Of a stretch of DNA of 64,000 nt, positions 8,988-15,909 are shown piece after piece. The translations under genes were made by a program, and so were the position numbers. Source of the stretch: Mycobacteriales bacterium. Lineage in GTDB: Bacteria > Actinomycetota > Actinomycetes > Mycobacteriales > Mycobacteriaceae. Position 1 is the stretch's first letter. Each line of letters begins with the position of its first letter. The notes under the pieces were generated by a model. It made no database searches. It worked only from the letters and a program-made list of their open reading frames with translations, and had not been told where the DNA came from. The stretch lies in NCBI GenBank assembly GCA_018376445.1, contig JAHABL010000006.1, positions 62,001 to 126,000 on the forward strand. Reading direction: 5' to 3'.

Positions 8988-9800
8988 ATGAAATCCTGGC
9001 TTCGTTCCACTGCGCTTGCAGTGGTATCCGCAATCACTCTCACCGGTGCTCCCGCTATCGCCAACGCAGCCCCTACAGATACCCCCGACACTGCTCCCAT
9101 CGCGAAGCAGGCTACCCAGGAGCAGCTTGAGCACGCTGTCCACACCTTGGAAGGTGTGACCACCAACGAGGACGGCGACGGCATCACCCTCAAGAACGGG
9201 ACCTTCAAGGTCACCAAAGAGGGCGACAATCTCGAGATCGTTGACGGCCAAGGCAAGTCTGTCATCTCCGTCCCGCTGAAGGGTATCTTTGGAGACTCCA
9301 TCTACACCCTCCGCGCTTCCCTCAGCAGCAACGCCAAGACCGTAACTCTCACCAAGGGACAGTTTGAGGCAAAGGCCACCAAGGTTCAGCTCGCCAAGAA
9401 GAACCGCTTCACGAGCAACACCAAGGCATGGTTCAAGCTTTACCGCGACTACGCTGATTACGCTCTCCAGCACGACACCCTCAACTTCGTGGGCGGCACC
9501 GCTCTAGGCGTCATCACCGGCATTGTCGGCGGCTTCATCACCTACCTCGCCCTCGATCTCGGCACCTACCCGCTGCGTCTCGTCCTTGCCCTCACCATCA
9601 TTGGTATTCCGGTGAACTACCTGCTGGAATTCACCTTTGTGTCCACCGGCGTCACCGTTGTCATCATCTCCACGCTCAACATGCCAGCCGTGCTGTCTTC
9701 CAAGCTGGCCAAGGATCCAGTCGCCCGCAAGAAGGCTAACCGCCTGCTCCGCGGCACTAAGGCCTACTTCACCGGCGGCGATGTCGCCCGCGTACGCTAA
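8988..9800 (+). CDS. Secreted/membrane protein, paralogue A of a convergent pair
   Basis: A 270-residue protein with a clear Sec signal peptide (KSWLRSTALAVV, cut near NAA-AP). A polar domain of about 130 residues follows, with a repeating beta-strand pattern (NGTFKVTKEGDNLEIVDGQG, then SVISVPLKGIF), then two or three hydrophobic helices from about residue 165, ending in a basic tail. The strand pattern resembles an exported beta domain common in Corynebacteriales proteins of unknown role (DUF8020-like). Residues 40-120 align with the protein encoded convergently at 9950-10771 (both have KGT/NGT..., IYTLRA/IYTLNA, K(T/S)VT). AAGGA is 7 nt before the ATG; the frame is open further upstream without a better start. 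Confidence 0.75.
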   Translation: MKSWLRSTALAVVSAITLTGAPAIANAAPTDTPDTAPIAKQATQEQLEHAVHTLEGVTTNEDGDGITLKNGTFKVTKEGDNLEIVDGQGKSVISVPLKGIFGDSIYTLRASLSSNAKTVTLTKGQFEAKATKVQLAKKNRFTSNTKAWFKLYRDYADYALQHDTLNFVGGTALGVITGIVGGFITYLALDLGTYPLRLVLALTIIGIPVNYLLEFTFVSTGVTVVIISTLNMPAVLSSKLAKDPVARKKANRLLRGTKAYFTGGDVARVR

Positions 9801-9940
9801 GTAGTACTACACTTGCGCTACTTCGACTCAGCGCCACGCTGAGCGAGACTCGTCTTACGAGACTCGACTTAGCAGACTCCCTATGTGTGACAGAATGATC
9901 CCCAGCTCGCGGGAGCTGGGGATCATTCTGTCACACATAG
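9801..9940. terminator. Hairpin cluster with a 28-bp perfect inverted repeat between convergent paralogues
   Basis: Arms 9881-9908 and 9913-9940 are perfectly complementary over 28 bp around a 4-nt loop (GCGG). To the left lie a 10-bp palindrome at 9801-9810 (GTAGTACTAC), a 7-bp hairpin (CTCAGCG/CGCTGAG, about 9829-9845) and two direct copies of CGAGACTCG (9844-9852 and 9858-9866). The long hairpin would end transcripts from both sides. Its length and perfection are greater than most terminators. Confidence 0.7.
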
Positions 9941-9949
9941 ATATAGAGA

Positions 9950-10771
9950 TTAGAACCAGTTGAAGTGGAAGAGGTTGTCCCAGAATCGCTTAGCAGTTCC
10001 TTTAACCTCGGGATTGTCGGAGGCGACGGGAAGTGCAGCAGAGCCAATGAACCAGCCGGCAGCACAGGTGATAGGTACCGAAAGGACGGCAATGCCGGCT
10101 GCGACATAGAGGATGGCGCTGAGGAACCACACCGGCCACAAGATGAAGTAGCCAATGAGGTAGGTCAGCCAGCCGCCCGCATTCAGGACTGCCGCCGCAA
10201 CGAAGGAGAGAGCTATACCAGCACCACAGCCTAGGACACCGCCCAGGTAAAAGTACAACGGATCCTTGTTGGTGGAGACCTTGGCGAGGTTGATGTAATC
10301 GACGACGGCACCGTCGCCAGTCTTGCCAATCTCGGACCTGTAAGCGGCGGCAAGCTTAGCTTGACGCGCCTTTTCGATTGCACTCAGCGGACGGTACGTG
10401 GCGTCTGCCGGACGCTGGAAGGTGACGGACTTGCCGTCCTTCGCCACGTGCGCGTTGAGGGTGTAGATGGCTTGCTTGGATGCATCGAAGCCAAGCAGTG
10501 GAAGAGTCATGAGGACGCTGCCATTGTAGCCGACGAGCTCCAGGCCACGGTTGTTATCCGCCAGGCGGACTGTGCCCTTTTCGACGGAGAGAGTATTGGC
10601 GTCCTGGGAGAGGCTACCAAAACGGAACTGTTGTCCCATCTGCTGAATTTGAGCGTGGGACACGGGCGCGGGAGCGGCCTCGGCGGGGGCAGCTGACGCG
10701 ATGGCGGGTACCGTTGCGATAGTGACAGCCGCGGATACTGCGACTGCAAGAGGCTTCAGAACGTTTTTCAT
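9950..10771 (-). CDS. Secreted/membrane protein, paralogue B of a convergent pair
   Basis: A 273-residue protein built like paralogue A: a signal peptide (KPLAVAVSAAVTIATVPAIA, cut near ASA-AP), a polar domain with beta-strand-like segments (EKGTVRLADNNRGLELVGYNG, IYTLNAHVAKDGKSVTF), then a Gly/Ala-rich hydrophobic C-terminal half with three or four predicted helices from about residue 175, and an aromatic tail FHFNWF. The two proteins share the beta-like domain and the overall plan but are strongly diverged, so the duplication is old. AAGGAG lies 5 nt before the ATG, and TAATAT about 40 nt upstream may be the -10. Function unknown; envelope location is inferred. Confidence 0.75.
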   Translation of the reverse strand: MKNVLKPLAVAVSAAVTIATVPAIASAAPAEAAPAPVSHAQIQQMGQQFRFGSLSQDANTLSVEKGTVRLADNNRGLELVGYNGSVLMTLPLLGFDASKQAIYTLNAHVAKDGKSVTFQRPADATYRPLSAIEKARQAKLAAAYRSEIGKTGDGAVVDYINLAKVSTNKDPLYFYLGGVLGCGAGIALSFVAAAVLNAGGWLTYLIGYFILWPVWFLSAILYVAAGIAVLSVPITCAAGWFIGSAALPVASDNPEVKGTAKRFWDNLFHFNWF

Positions 10772-11123
10772 GATGACTCCTTGGTCGATGTGACGTAGCT
10801 TACGTTACGCATATTAGGACGGCCTTGACCAGGGTATTTTCACCACGAGCGAAAAGTAACGGTTGGATAAAGTACTACCCGCGAGTACTCCACAGACGCG
10901 GACACATTATCGACACTGTGTTCACGCGTCCACATAAACAGCAGCCCTGTGCATATTTCTGCACAGGGCTGACTGTCAATTATGGGGTTATTCTGCCGCA
11001 CTAGCGATGTTTCACAACGTGATGAGCGTTGCAGGATTGCAACCTACCACACCGCAGCAACACCACCGTCTTCCCCGCGTTGACCTATGTCAGCACGCGA
11101 ATGCGGACATACGTGGCGGTGGT
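10772..11123. other. 352-nt region between paralogue B and groEL
   Basis: Holds the promoter of paralogue B near its left end, a second copy of ACGGTTGGATAAAG (10859-10872) and the groEL terminator hairpin. The remaining 130 nt next to the groEL stop contain no recognisable gene or RNA. Confidence 0.4.
10942..10971 (-). terminator. Terminator hairpin downstream of groEL
   Basis: CAGCCCTGTGC (10942-10952) pairs with GCACAGGGCTG (10961-10971), 11 bp with an 8-nt loop. Reading with groEL, the stem is followed by a short T-rich tract. Confidence 0.6.
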
Positions 11124-12743
11124 TTAGTACATGCCACCCATGTCGTCACCGGCGGGGGCAGCCGGAGCCGGGGGTTCCGGCTTGTCGGCAACCACAGCTT
11201 CGGTGGTGAGGAACAGTGCGGCGATGGAGGCGGCGTTCTGCAAGGCAGAGCGGGTAACCTTCACCGGGTCATTGATGCCGGCTTCGAGCAGGTCCTCGTA
11301 GACACCGGTGGCAGCGTTGAGGCCGTTGCCACTGGGGAGGCTGCGGACCTTCTCGGCCACGACGCCAGGCTCCAAGCCCGCGTTGAACGCAATCTGCTTC
11401 AGCGGGGCGGAGAGGGCAGACTGGACGATCTTGGCACCGGTCAGCTCGTCGTCTTCCAGATCAAGATCCTCGATGGCGGACTCGCACTGCACGAGTGCGA
11501 CACCACCACCAGCAACGATGCCTTCTTCAACGGCAGCCTTAGCGTTGCGGACAGCGTCCTCAATGCGGTGCTTGCGTTCCTTCAGCTCGACCTCAGTAGC
11601 GGCACCGGCCTTGATGACGGCAACGCCACCGGCCAGCTTAGCGAGGCGCTCCTGCAGCTTCTCACGGTCGTAGTCAGAGTCAGTGGAAGCGATCTCCGCC
11701 TTGATCTGGTTAACGCGGCCTTCGATGGTCTCGGTGGAGCCGGCACCGTCAACAATGGTGGTCTCTTCCTTGGTGACGACAACCTTGCGGGCACGGCCCA
11801 GCATGGTGATGTCGGCGGTCTCGAGGGAAAGACCAACCTCTTCGGAGATAACCTGGCCACCGGTGAGAATGGCCATATCCTGCATCATGGCCTTGCGGCG
11901 ATCGCCAAAGCCCGGCGCCTTGACGGCAACAGACTTGAAGGTGCCACGGATCTTGTTGACCACCAGGGTGGAGAGGGCTTCGCCTTCAACGTCTTCGGCA
12001 ATGATGAGGAGGGGCTTGCCGGACTGCATTACCTTTTCGAGCAGCGGCAGCAGGTCCTTAATACTGGAGATCTTGCCCTGGTTGATGAGGATGTAGGGAT
12101 CCTCGAGGACGGCTTCCTGGCGTTCCAGGTCGGTGGCGAAGTAACCGGAGATGAAACCTTTATCGAAGCGCATGCCTTCGGTCAGTTCCAGGTCGAGGCC
12201 GAAAGTGTTGGCCTCTTCCACAGTGATAACGCCTTCCTTGCCGACCTTATCCATAGCCTCGGCAATGAGGTTACCGATCTCGGGATCGCCAGCGGAGATA
12301 CCGGCGGTGGCGGCAATTTCGTCCTTGGTTTCAACTTCCTTGGCGGAGGTAAGGAGAGCCTTGGTGACGACATCCACGGACTTTTCGATGCCGCGGCGCA
12401 GACCCATGGGGTTGGAGCCGGCAGCAACGTTGCGGAGACCTTCATGGACGAGAGCCTGGGCGAGCACGGTGGCGGTGGTGGTGCCGTCGCCGGCGACGTC
12501 ATCCGTCTTCTTGGCGACTTCCTTGACCAGCTCAGCGCCGATCTTCTCGTAGGGCTCTTCGAGTTCGATTTCCTTAGCGATGGAGACACCATCGTTGGTG
12601 ATGGTGGGGGCGCCCCACTTCTTTTCTAGGACGACGTTGCGGCCCTTGGGGCCGAGCGTCACCTTGACGGTATCAGCGAGGATATCGAGGCCCCGCTCCA
12701 GGCCACGGCGGGCCTCTTCGTCAAATGCAATCATCTTGGACAT
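11124..12743 (-). CDS. groEL: 60-kDa chaperonin GroEL (GroEL2 type)
   Basis: A 539-residue chaperonin that folds cytosolic proteins in an ATP-dependent ring with GroES. Visible motifs: KVTLGPKGRNVVLEKKWG, ATP-site AGDGTTTATVLAQ, and AAVEEGIVAGGGVAL near residue 405. The C-terminus ends DDMGGMY, a Gly-Met tail as in the essential mycobacterial GroEL2, rather than the His-rich tail of GroEL1. No groES is adjacent, also as for groEL2. The frame is open upstream to 12929, but that part reads through the CIRCE operators, and MSKMIAFDEEARRG is the conserved start. Regulation by HrcA is indicated by two CIRCE copies upstream. Confidence 0.97.
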   Translation of the reverse strand: MSKMIAFDEEARRGLERGLDILADTVKVTLGPKGRNVVLEKKWGAPTITNDGVSIAKEIELEEPYEKIGAELVKEVAKKTDDVAGDGTTTATVLAQALVHEGLRNVAAGSNPMGLRRGIEKSVDVVTKALLTSAKEVETKDEIAATAGISAGDPEIGNLIAEAMDKVGKEGVITVEEANTFGLDLELTEGMRFDKGFISGYFATDLERQEAVLEDPYILINQGKISSIKDLLPLLEKVMQSGKPLLIIAEDVEGEALSTLVVNKIRGTFKSVAVKAPGFGDRRKAMMQDMAILTGGQVISEEVGLSLETADITMLGRARKVVVTKEETTIVDGAGSTETIEGRVNQIKAEIASTDSDYDREKLQERLAKLAGGVAVIKAGAATEVELKERKHRIEDAVRNAKAAVEEGIVAGGGVALVQCESAIEDLDLEDDELTGAKIVQSALSAPLKQIAFNAGLEPGVVAEKVRSLPSGNGLNAATGVYEDLLEAGINDPVKVTRSALQNAASIAALFLTTEAVVADKPEPPAPAAPAGDDMGGMY

Positions 12744-12869
12744 GTGTTGTTTATGTCTTCCTCTGTTGATGGGGGTGACTGGTGGCCGACACTGCCAAGC
12801 TGGCACAGTTCCCGCGACGGACGACCGGTGTGTCTTGTACGGGATGGTACCCGGTCTTACTCGCCAGCT

Positions 12870-12896
12870 TTGGCACTCCCAATGATTGAGTGCTAA
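12870..12896. promoter_or_regulatory. CIRCE operator 1 (HrcA site)
   Basis: TTGGCACTC, 9 nt, GAGTGCTAA. This matches the CIRCE consensus TTAGCACTC-N9-GAGTGCTAA at 17 of 18 arm positions. It lies where the groEL transcript should start. Confidence 0.9.
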
Positions 12897-12900
12897 GTCT

Positions 12901-12929
12901 TTTCTAGCACTCGAACTAGTCGAGTGCAA
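12901..12929 (-). promoter_or_regulatory. groEL promoter
   Basis: On the minus strand TTGCAC (12929 to 12924) and TAGAAA (12906 to 12901) are separated by exactly 17 nt. The pair is embedded in CIRCE 2 and followed by CIRCE 1, so HrcA bound at either copy would block it. Confidence 0.65.
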
Positions 12930-12930
12930 G
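12904..12930. promoter_or_regulatory. CIRCE operator 2 (HrcA site)
   Basis: CTAGCACTC, 9 nt, GAGTGCAAG, 7 nt away from CIRCE 1. It covers the groEL -35 region, and its right arm also covers the position of the -35 region for the divergent gene at 12959. Confidence 0.85.
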
Positions 12931-12958
12931 AACGATTCCAGCAGCTTATGATGAACAT

Positions 12959-13447
12959 ATGGATTCCAAACTGATTAGCGTTTCCCGCACCATTCCCGCT
13001 TCTCCCTCCGCTGTCTGGCAGGTCGTCAGCGATATCAGCAGCATGGGCTCACGCAGTCCCCAATGCAAAAAGATGATCGGATTCCCTCCTAGCTCCGACC
13101 CGGTTCACCCCGATGGCATCACCATTAATATCAACCGCCGCGGCAAGTACACCTTCTGGATCACTACCGCTCGTTTCCTCACAGTGGAGCCTAAGAAGGA
13201 GCTATCCTTTCTTATTCCTGCCAACCACTACCTGTGGACTTACCGGCTAGAACCAGCGGAGAATGGCGGCACCACTGTCACTTTGGAGCGCCTCCTCGCA
13301 GATGCCCGCCCCAGCCTTATTAGTTCTGTATTTGTGAAGTTCTTCCTGGGTGGGGACGAGGCTTTTACGCAGGAAATGGCTGCGGGTATGCAGGAAACTC
13401 TAGCCAAGGTGGAGGAGCAGGCGATGACACTGCCCTACACCAGCTAG
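12959..13447 (+). CDS. SRPBCC (START-like) family protein
   Basis: A 162-residue protein with the polyketide cyclase/START-like layout: an N-terminal SVSRTIPASPSAVWQVVSDI segment, a beta-sheet with TVEPKKELSFLIP and TYRLEPAENGGTTVTLER, and a long C-terminal helix ending MAAGMQETLAKVEEQ. Such proteins bind small hydrophobic ligands in a cavity; the ligand is unknown. TATGAT lies 6 nt before the ATG, so a leaderless start is likely. The gene is divergent from groEL and its upstream region overlaps CIRCE 2, so heat-shock co-regulation is possible but unproven. Confidence 0.8.
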   Translation: MDSKLISVSRTIPASPSAVWQVVSDISSMGSRSPQCKKMIGFPPSSDPVHPDGITININRRGKYTFWITTARFLTVEPKKELSFLIPANHYLWTYRLEPAENGGTTVTLERLLADARPSLISSVFVKFFLGGDEAFTQEMAAGMQETLAKVEEQAMTLPYTS

Positions 13448-13499
13448 TCCTCCTCATTTTTTTATTTTTTCATTGTGCGAAAATTTTTTTCCATTTTTG

Positions 13500-13528
13500 T
13501 TGACAGATAGGGGTCACTCCCCTATCCT
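13500..13528 (+). promoter_or_regulatory. Strong promoter with an operator palindrome in the spacer
   Basis: TTGACA (13500-13505) and TATCCT (13523-13528) are separated by 17 nt. The spacer and -10 contain a perfect inverted repeat, GATAGGGG (13506-13513), 5 nt, CCCCTATC (13519-13526). A repressor bound there would cover the promoter. The -10 ends 7 nt before the ATG of the leader ORF at 13536. Confidence 0.7.
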
Positions 13529-13535
13529 CTTAAAT

Positions 13536-13595
13536 ATGAACACGAAGCACCTAGTAGTAGCTCGCAGCCGCAGTAGGGTCGTCACTACGGACTAG
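13536..13595 (+). CDS. Leaderless 19-codon leader peptide, Val-rich
   Basis: The frame ATG AAC ACG AAG CAC CTA GTA GTA ... TAG encodes MNTKHLVVARSRSRVVTTD. The predicted transcript start coincides with its ATG (TATCCT plus 7 nt). It has one Leu and two Val-Val pairs (GTA GTA, GTC GTC). The LVV followed by basic residues recalls the short leader peptides of ilv/leu attenuators in Corynebacterium and Streptomyces. The next gene is a LeuA regulatory-domain-like protein, which fits branched-chain amino acid control. Its second half can pair with sequence just beyond its stop. Confidence 0.55.
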   Translation: MNTKHLVVARSRSRVVTTD

Positions 13596-13667
13596 CCCCC
13601 TGCTGCGGTGGAGAGAAGCGCTGGCCCACACACTCACGGACCGCCCCGCATAGAAAGCTCTTCTCCA
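13568..13667 (+). promoter_or_regulatory. Candidate attenuator: leader-ORF hairpin plus start-site helix
   Basis: CCGCAGTAGGG (13568-13578, inside the leader ORF) can pair with CCCTGCTGCGG (13598-13608, after its stop) at 10 of 11 positions. Directly next to it, TGGAGAGAAG (13609-13618) can pair with CTCTTCTCCA (13658-13667), the last ten bases before the downstream ATG, through 6 bp plus a wobble and two more pairs. A ribosome stalled on the Val codons would disrupt the first helix. Pairings were found by eye without energy calculation. Confidence 0.4.
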
Positions 13668-14306
13668 ATGTCTACTCACCGCTTCCCCTCCTCCACTTCC
13701 GCCCCCTCCCGCATCACCACAACCGCCTCTCATCCAAACGCCCCCATGGCGCCGGCAACCACCCCCAATCTGCGGGATCACAACCCCTTCACCGCGCGGA
13801 CTCATCACCCCCTCCCCATCGAACTGTGCCCCTTCGCCGCTGGCATGTCCGAGGACGAATTCGACCGCACCTTCCGCACCCCCGGCAGCATCATGCTGGG
13901 AGCCTTCGGTAGCCAACCCACCACCTGCGGCAGGTCACTCTACATCACCACCCTCACCATCGACGGCACCGTGTGCTGCACCGCCGCCGAAGCCGCCGGC
14001 CCCATCCAAGCCCTCTGCTACATGCTGGACAGCTTCGACATCCGCCTGGACATTAAAACGTTCCGCCAGCGCGAGACTCCAGACAACCCCCACTACCAGT
14101 ACGCCACCTTCCTGGAGATTAAGAACCGCTACTTCACCCACTGGGCCATCGGCTACGGCACCACCAGCGAAGAAGCCAGCCTCTCCGCCCTCATCGCAGC
14201 CGCCAACCAGTACCGCCAGTACCAGACTGCCCGCCGCCACGGCACCACCACCGGCATCACCTACACGGGCAGCCTGGACGAAACCAAGCAACGCCGAGCA
14301 GCCTAG
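13668..14306 (+). CDS. Stand-alone 2-isopropylmalate synthase (LeuA) regulatory-domain-like protein
   Basis: A 212-residue protein with about 60 disordered N-terminal residues, then a domain resembling the C-terminal leucine-binding dimerisation domain of LeuA: SLYITTLTIDGTVCCTAAEA, GPIQALCYMLDSF, a beta-strand with ATFLEIKNR, and GYGTTSEEASLSALIAAANQY. There is no TIM-barrel synthase domain, so it cannot make isopropylmalate by itself. Related short proteins in Mycobacterium, Gordonia and Rhodococcus are often mislabelled homocitrate synthase. It may bind leucine or another acyl or amino-acid ligand. The ATG at 13668 is chosen over a GTG at 13608; neither has a strong Shine-Dalgarno sequence. 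Preceded by the leader-peptide region. Confidence 0.75.
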   Translation: MSTHRFPSSTSAPSRITTTASHPNAPMAPATTPNLRDHNPFTARTHHPLPIELCPFAAGMSEDEFDRTFRTPGSIMLGAFGSQPTTCGRSLYITTLTIDGTVCCTAAEAAGPIQALCYMLDSFDIRLDIKTFRQRETPDNPHYQYATFLEIKNRYFTHWAIGYGTTSEEASLSALIAAANQYRQYQTARRHGTTTGITYTGSLDETKQRRAA

Positions 14307-14388
14307 CCTGTGGCCCCAGGCGCAAGCTCCACAGTGGGAAGGGTAGGCTGGGAACCAGCTACCCACCCACTAGAGGAGTCCACCATCC

Positions 14389-15783
14389 ATGACCGAGTCC
14401 TCCCCCCTGACTGGAACAGACCAGCTCCGCGCCCACATCGCCGGCCAAGGCGACCAGATCAAAGCCGACCTCACCACAGCTGTGAGCTTCGATTCTGTCT
14501 TCGGCACTAACAATGACTCCTGCGCGGCAAGCGCCGCCTGGGTCCAGCAGGTATTCACAGAAGTTGGCGTTGCTGACGTCCACTCGGTAGAGACTGTTGA
14601 CGGGTCCATCCCGCTCTTCGGCTTCACTCCCCCCGCAGACGGCTGCCCCACAGTGCTGCTGTACTGCCACCACGATGTGCAGCCGGCTGACGACCAACCT
14701 GGCTGGAACTCCAACCCCTGGGAGCTCACAGAGAAGGACGGCCGCTGGTATGGGCGAGGTGCCGCCGACGACAAGGGAAATATGGTGGCGCACTTAGCTG
14801 CCCTACGAGCGTTGCGGGACTGGGCTCCCCAGTCCGACCACCCCGCACACCCCTTTGGCGGCATCGGCATCCGGCTGGTTGTGGAGGGCTCCGAGGAAGC
14901 CGGCGGCGAAGGTTTGGAGACGCTGGTTGCGGAGCGGCCCGAGCTGTTCGCGGCGGATGCGATTCTTATTGCGGACACCGGCAATGTGGCTGTTGGTGTT
15001 CCCACCATCAATATTTCGCTGCGTGGCGTGGTCACGCTGAAGGTAATGGTGAAGACGCTGCGCTCCCCTATTCACTCTGGCCAGTATGGTGGCCCCGCCC
15101 CTGATGCCCTCTATGCCCTGATTCACATATTGGCGAGCCTGCGGAACACGGAGGGTGGGCTCACCATTGATGGGCTGGACGCCAACCAATGGTGGAAGGG
15201 CGTGCAGTATTCGCCTGCCGAGTTTGCAGCGGATGCGGGTGTGCTGGAGGGAGTGCACTTGTCCACGGCCGGCACGCCTTCCGAGTTGGCGTGGGCCCGC
15301 CCGACGCTGACCGTGACGGGTATTGATGCAGCGAGCACTGCTCACGCTATTAATGCGGTGCCGGCGGAGGCAGCGGCGATGCTGAATCTGCGCGTGCCCC
15401 CGACGATGGATACGCGGGAGGCGGAGGAGAAGCTCATCGCCCATCTGCAGAACCATCGCCCGTGGAATGCCCAGGTGGAGTGTGAACCGCTGGGAACGGG
15501 TGAGCCGTACATGGCGGATACCTCCGGTAGCGCCCATGTGAAAATGCAGCAGGCGTTGGCGGCAGCCTATGGCGTCCAGGCAGATGAGGTGGCGTTGAGC
15601 GCGGATGGCGGGTCTATCCCACTGTGTGCCGCGCTGAAGGCCGCTCACCCCACCACGCAGCTGGTGCTGTTCGGCGTGGAGGAACCTATCTGTGGCATCC
15701 ACGGCCCCAATGAGTCCGTCGACCCGACCGAAATCACCGCTATCGCCACTGCTGAGGCACTGTTCTTAGCGAATTTTCGTTAA
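14389..15783 (+). CDS. M20 family metallopeptidase (dipeptidase)
   Basis: A 464-residue di-zinc peptidase of the M20 family (PepV/DapE-like dipeptidases). Metal and catalytic motifs in order: LLYCHHDVQPA (His ligand and catalytic Asp), GRGAADDKGN (bridging Asp), VEGSEEAGGEG (catalytic and ligand Glu), IADTGN (Asp ligand), a dimerisation lid with KTLRSPIHSGQYGG, and a final PNESV with the last ligand region (CGIHGPNE). Likely cytoplasmic dipeptide hydrolysis in peptide use or glutathione/mycothiol-like turnover; the substrate is not readable. AGGAG lies about 10 nt before the ATG. Confidence 0.9.
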   Translation: MTESSPLTGTDQLRAHIAGQGDQIKADLTTAVSFDSVFGTNNDSCAASAAWVQQVFTEVGVADVHSVETVDGSIPLFGFTPPADGCPTVLLYCHHDVQPADDQPGWNSNPWELTEKDGRWYGRGAADDKGNMVAHLAALRALRDWAPQSDHPAHPFGGIGIRLVVEGSEEAGGEGLETLVAERPELFAADAILIADTGNVAVGVPTINISLRGVVTLKVMVKTLRSPIHSGQYGGPAPDALYALIHILASLRNTEGGLTIDGLDANQWWKGVQYSPAEFAADAGVLEGVHLSTAGTPSELAWARPTLTVTGIDAASTAHAINAVPAEAAAMLNLRVPPTMDTREAEEKLIAHLQNHRPWNAQVECEPLGTGEPYMADTSGSAHVKMQQALAAAYGVQADEVALSADGGSIPLCAALKAAHPTTQLVLFGVEEPICGIHGPNESVDPTEITAIATAEALFLANFR

Positions 15784-15886
15784 GAACCCATAAACACTGC
15801 TTAGCGAACTTTCGCTAAAAACCGATTGGCACTGTGCGGGGAAGGCCCGCAGCGCGTCCCTTATGAGGACGGCTGAGGGCCTTCCC
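15763..15886 (+). terminator. Three successive hairpins after the M20 peptidase
   Basis: The first stem (15763-15773 with 15776-15786, TTCTTAGCGAA) spans the stop codon. The second (15801-15808 with 15811-15818, TTAGCGAA) repeats the same core sequence. The third is a 10-bp GGGAAGGCCC stem (15839-15848 with 15877-15886) enclosing a small GTCC/GGAC stem. The last is probably the bidirectional terminator toward the convergent MMPL-like gene. Confidence 0.5.
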
Positions 15887-15909
15887 TGTTGGTGTGATGT
15901 GTGGGTTGG

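Noticed and set aside
11007..12629. 540-codon open frame antisense to groEL
   Set aside because: It is the complement of a highly expressed, codon-biased gene; the amino acids are G/D/L-rich without a domain, and it has no start signals. Similar antisense frames oppose pta, thrC, ackA and the secreted protein.
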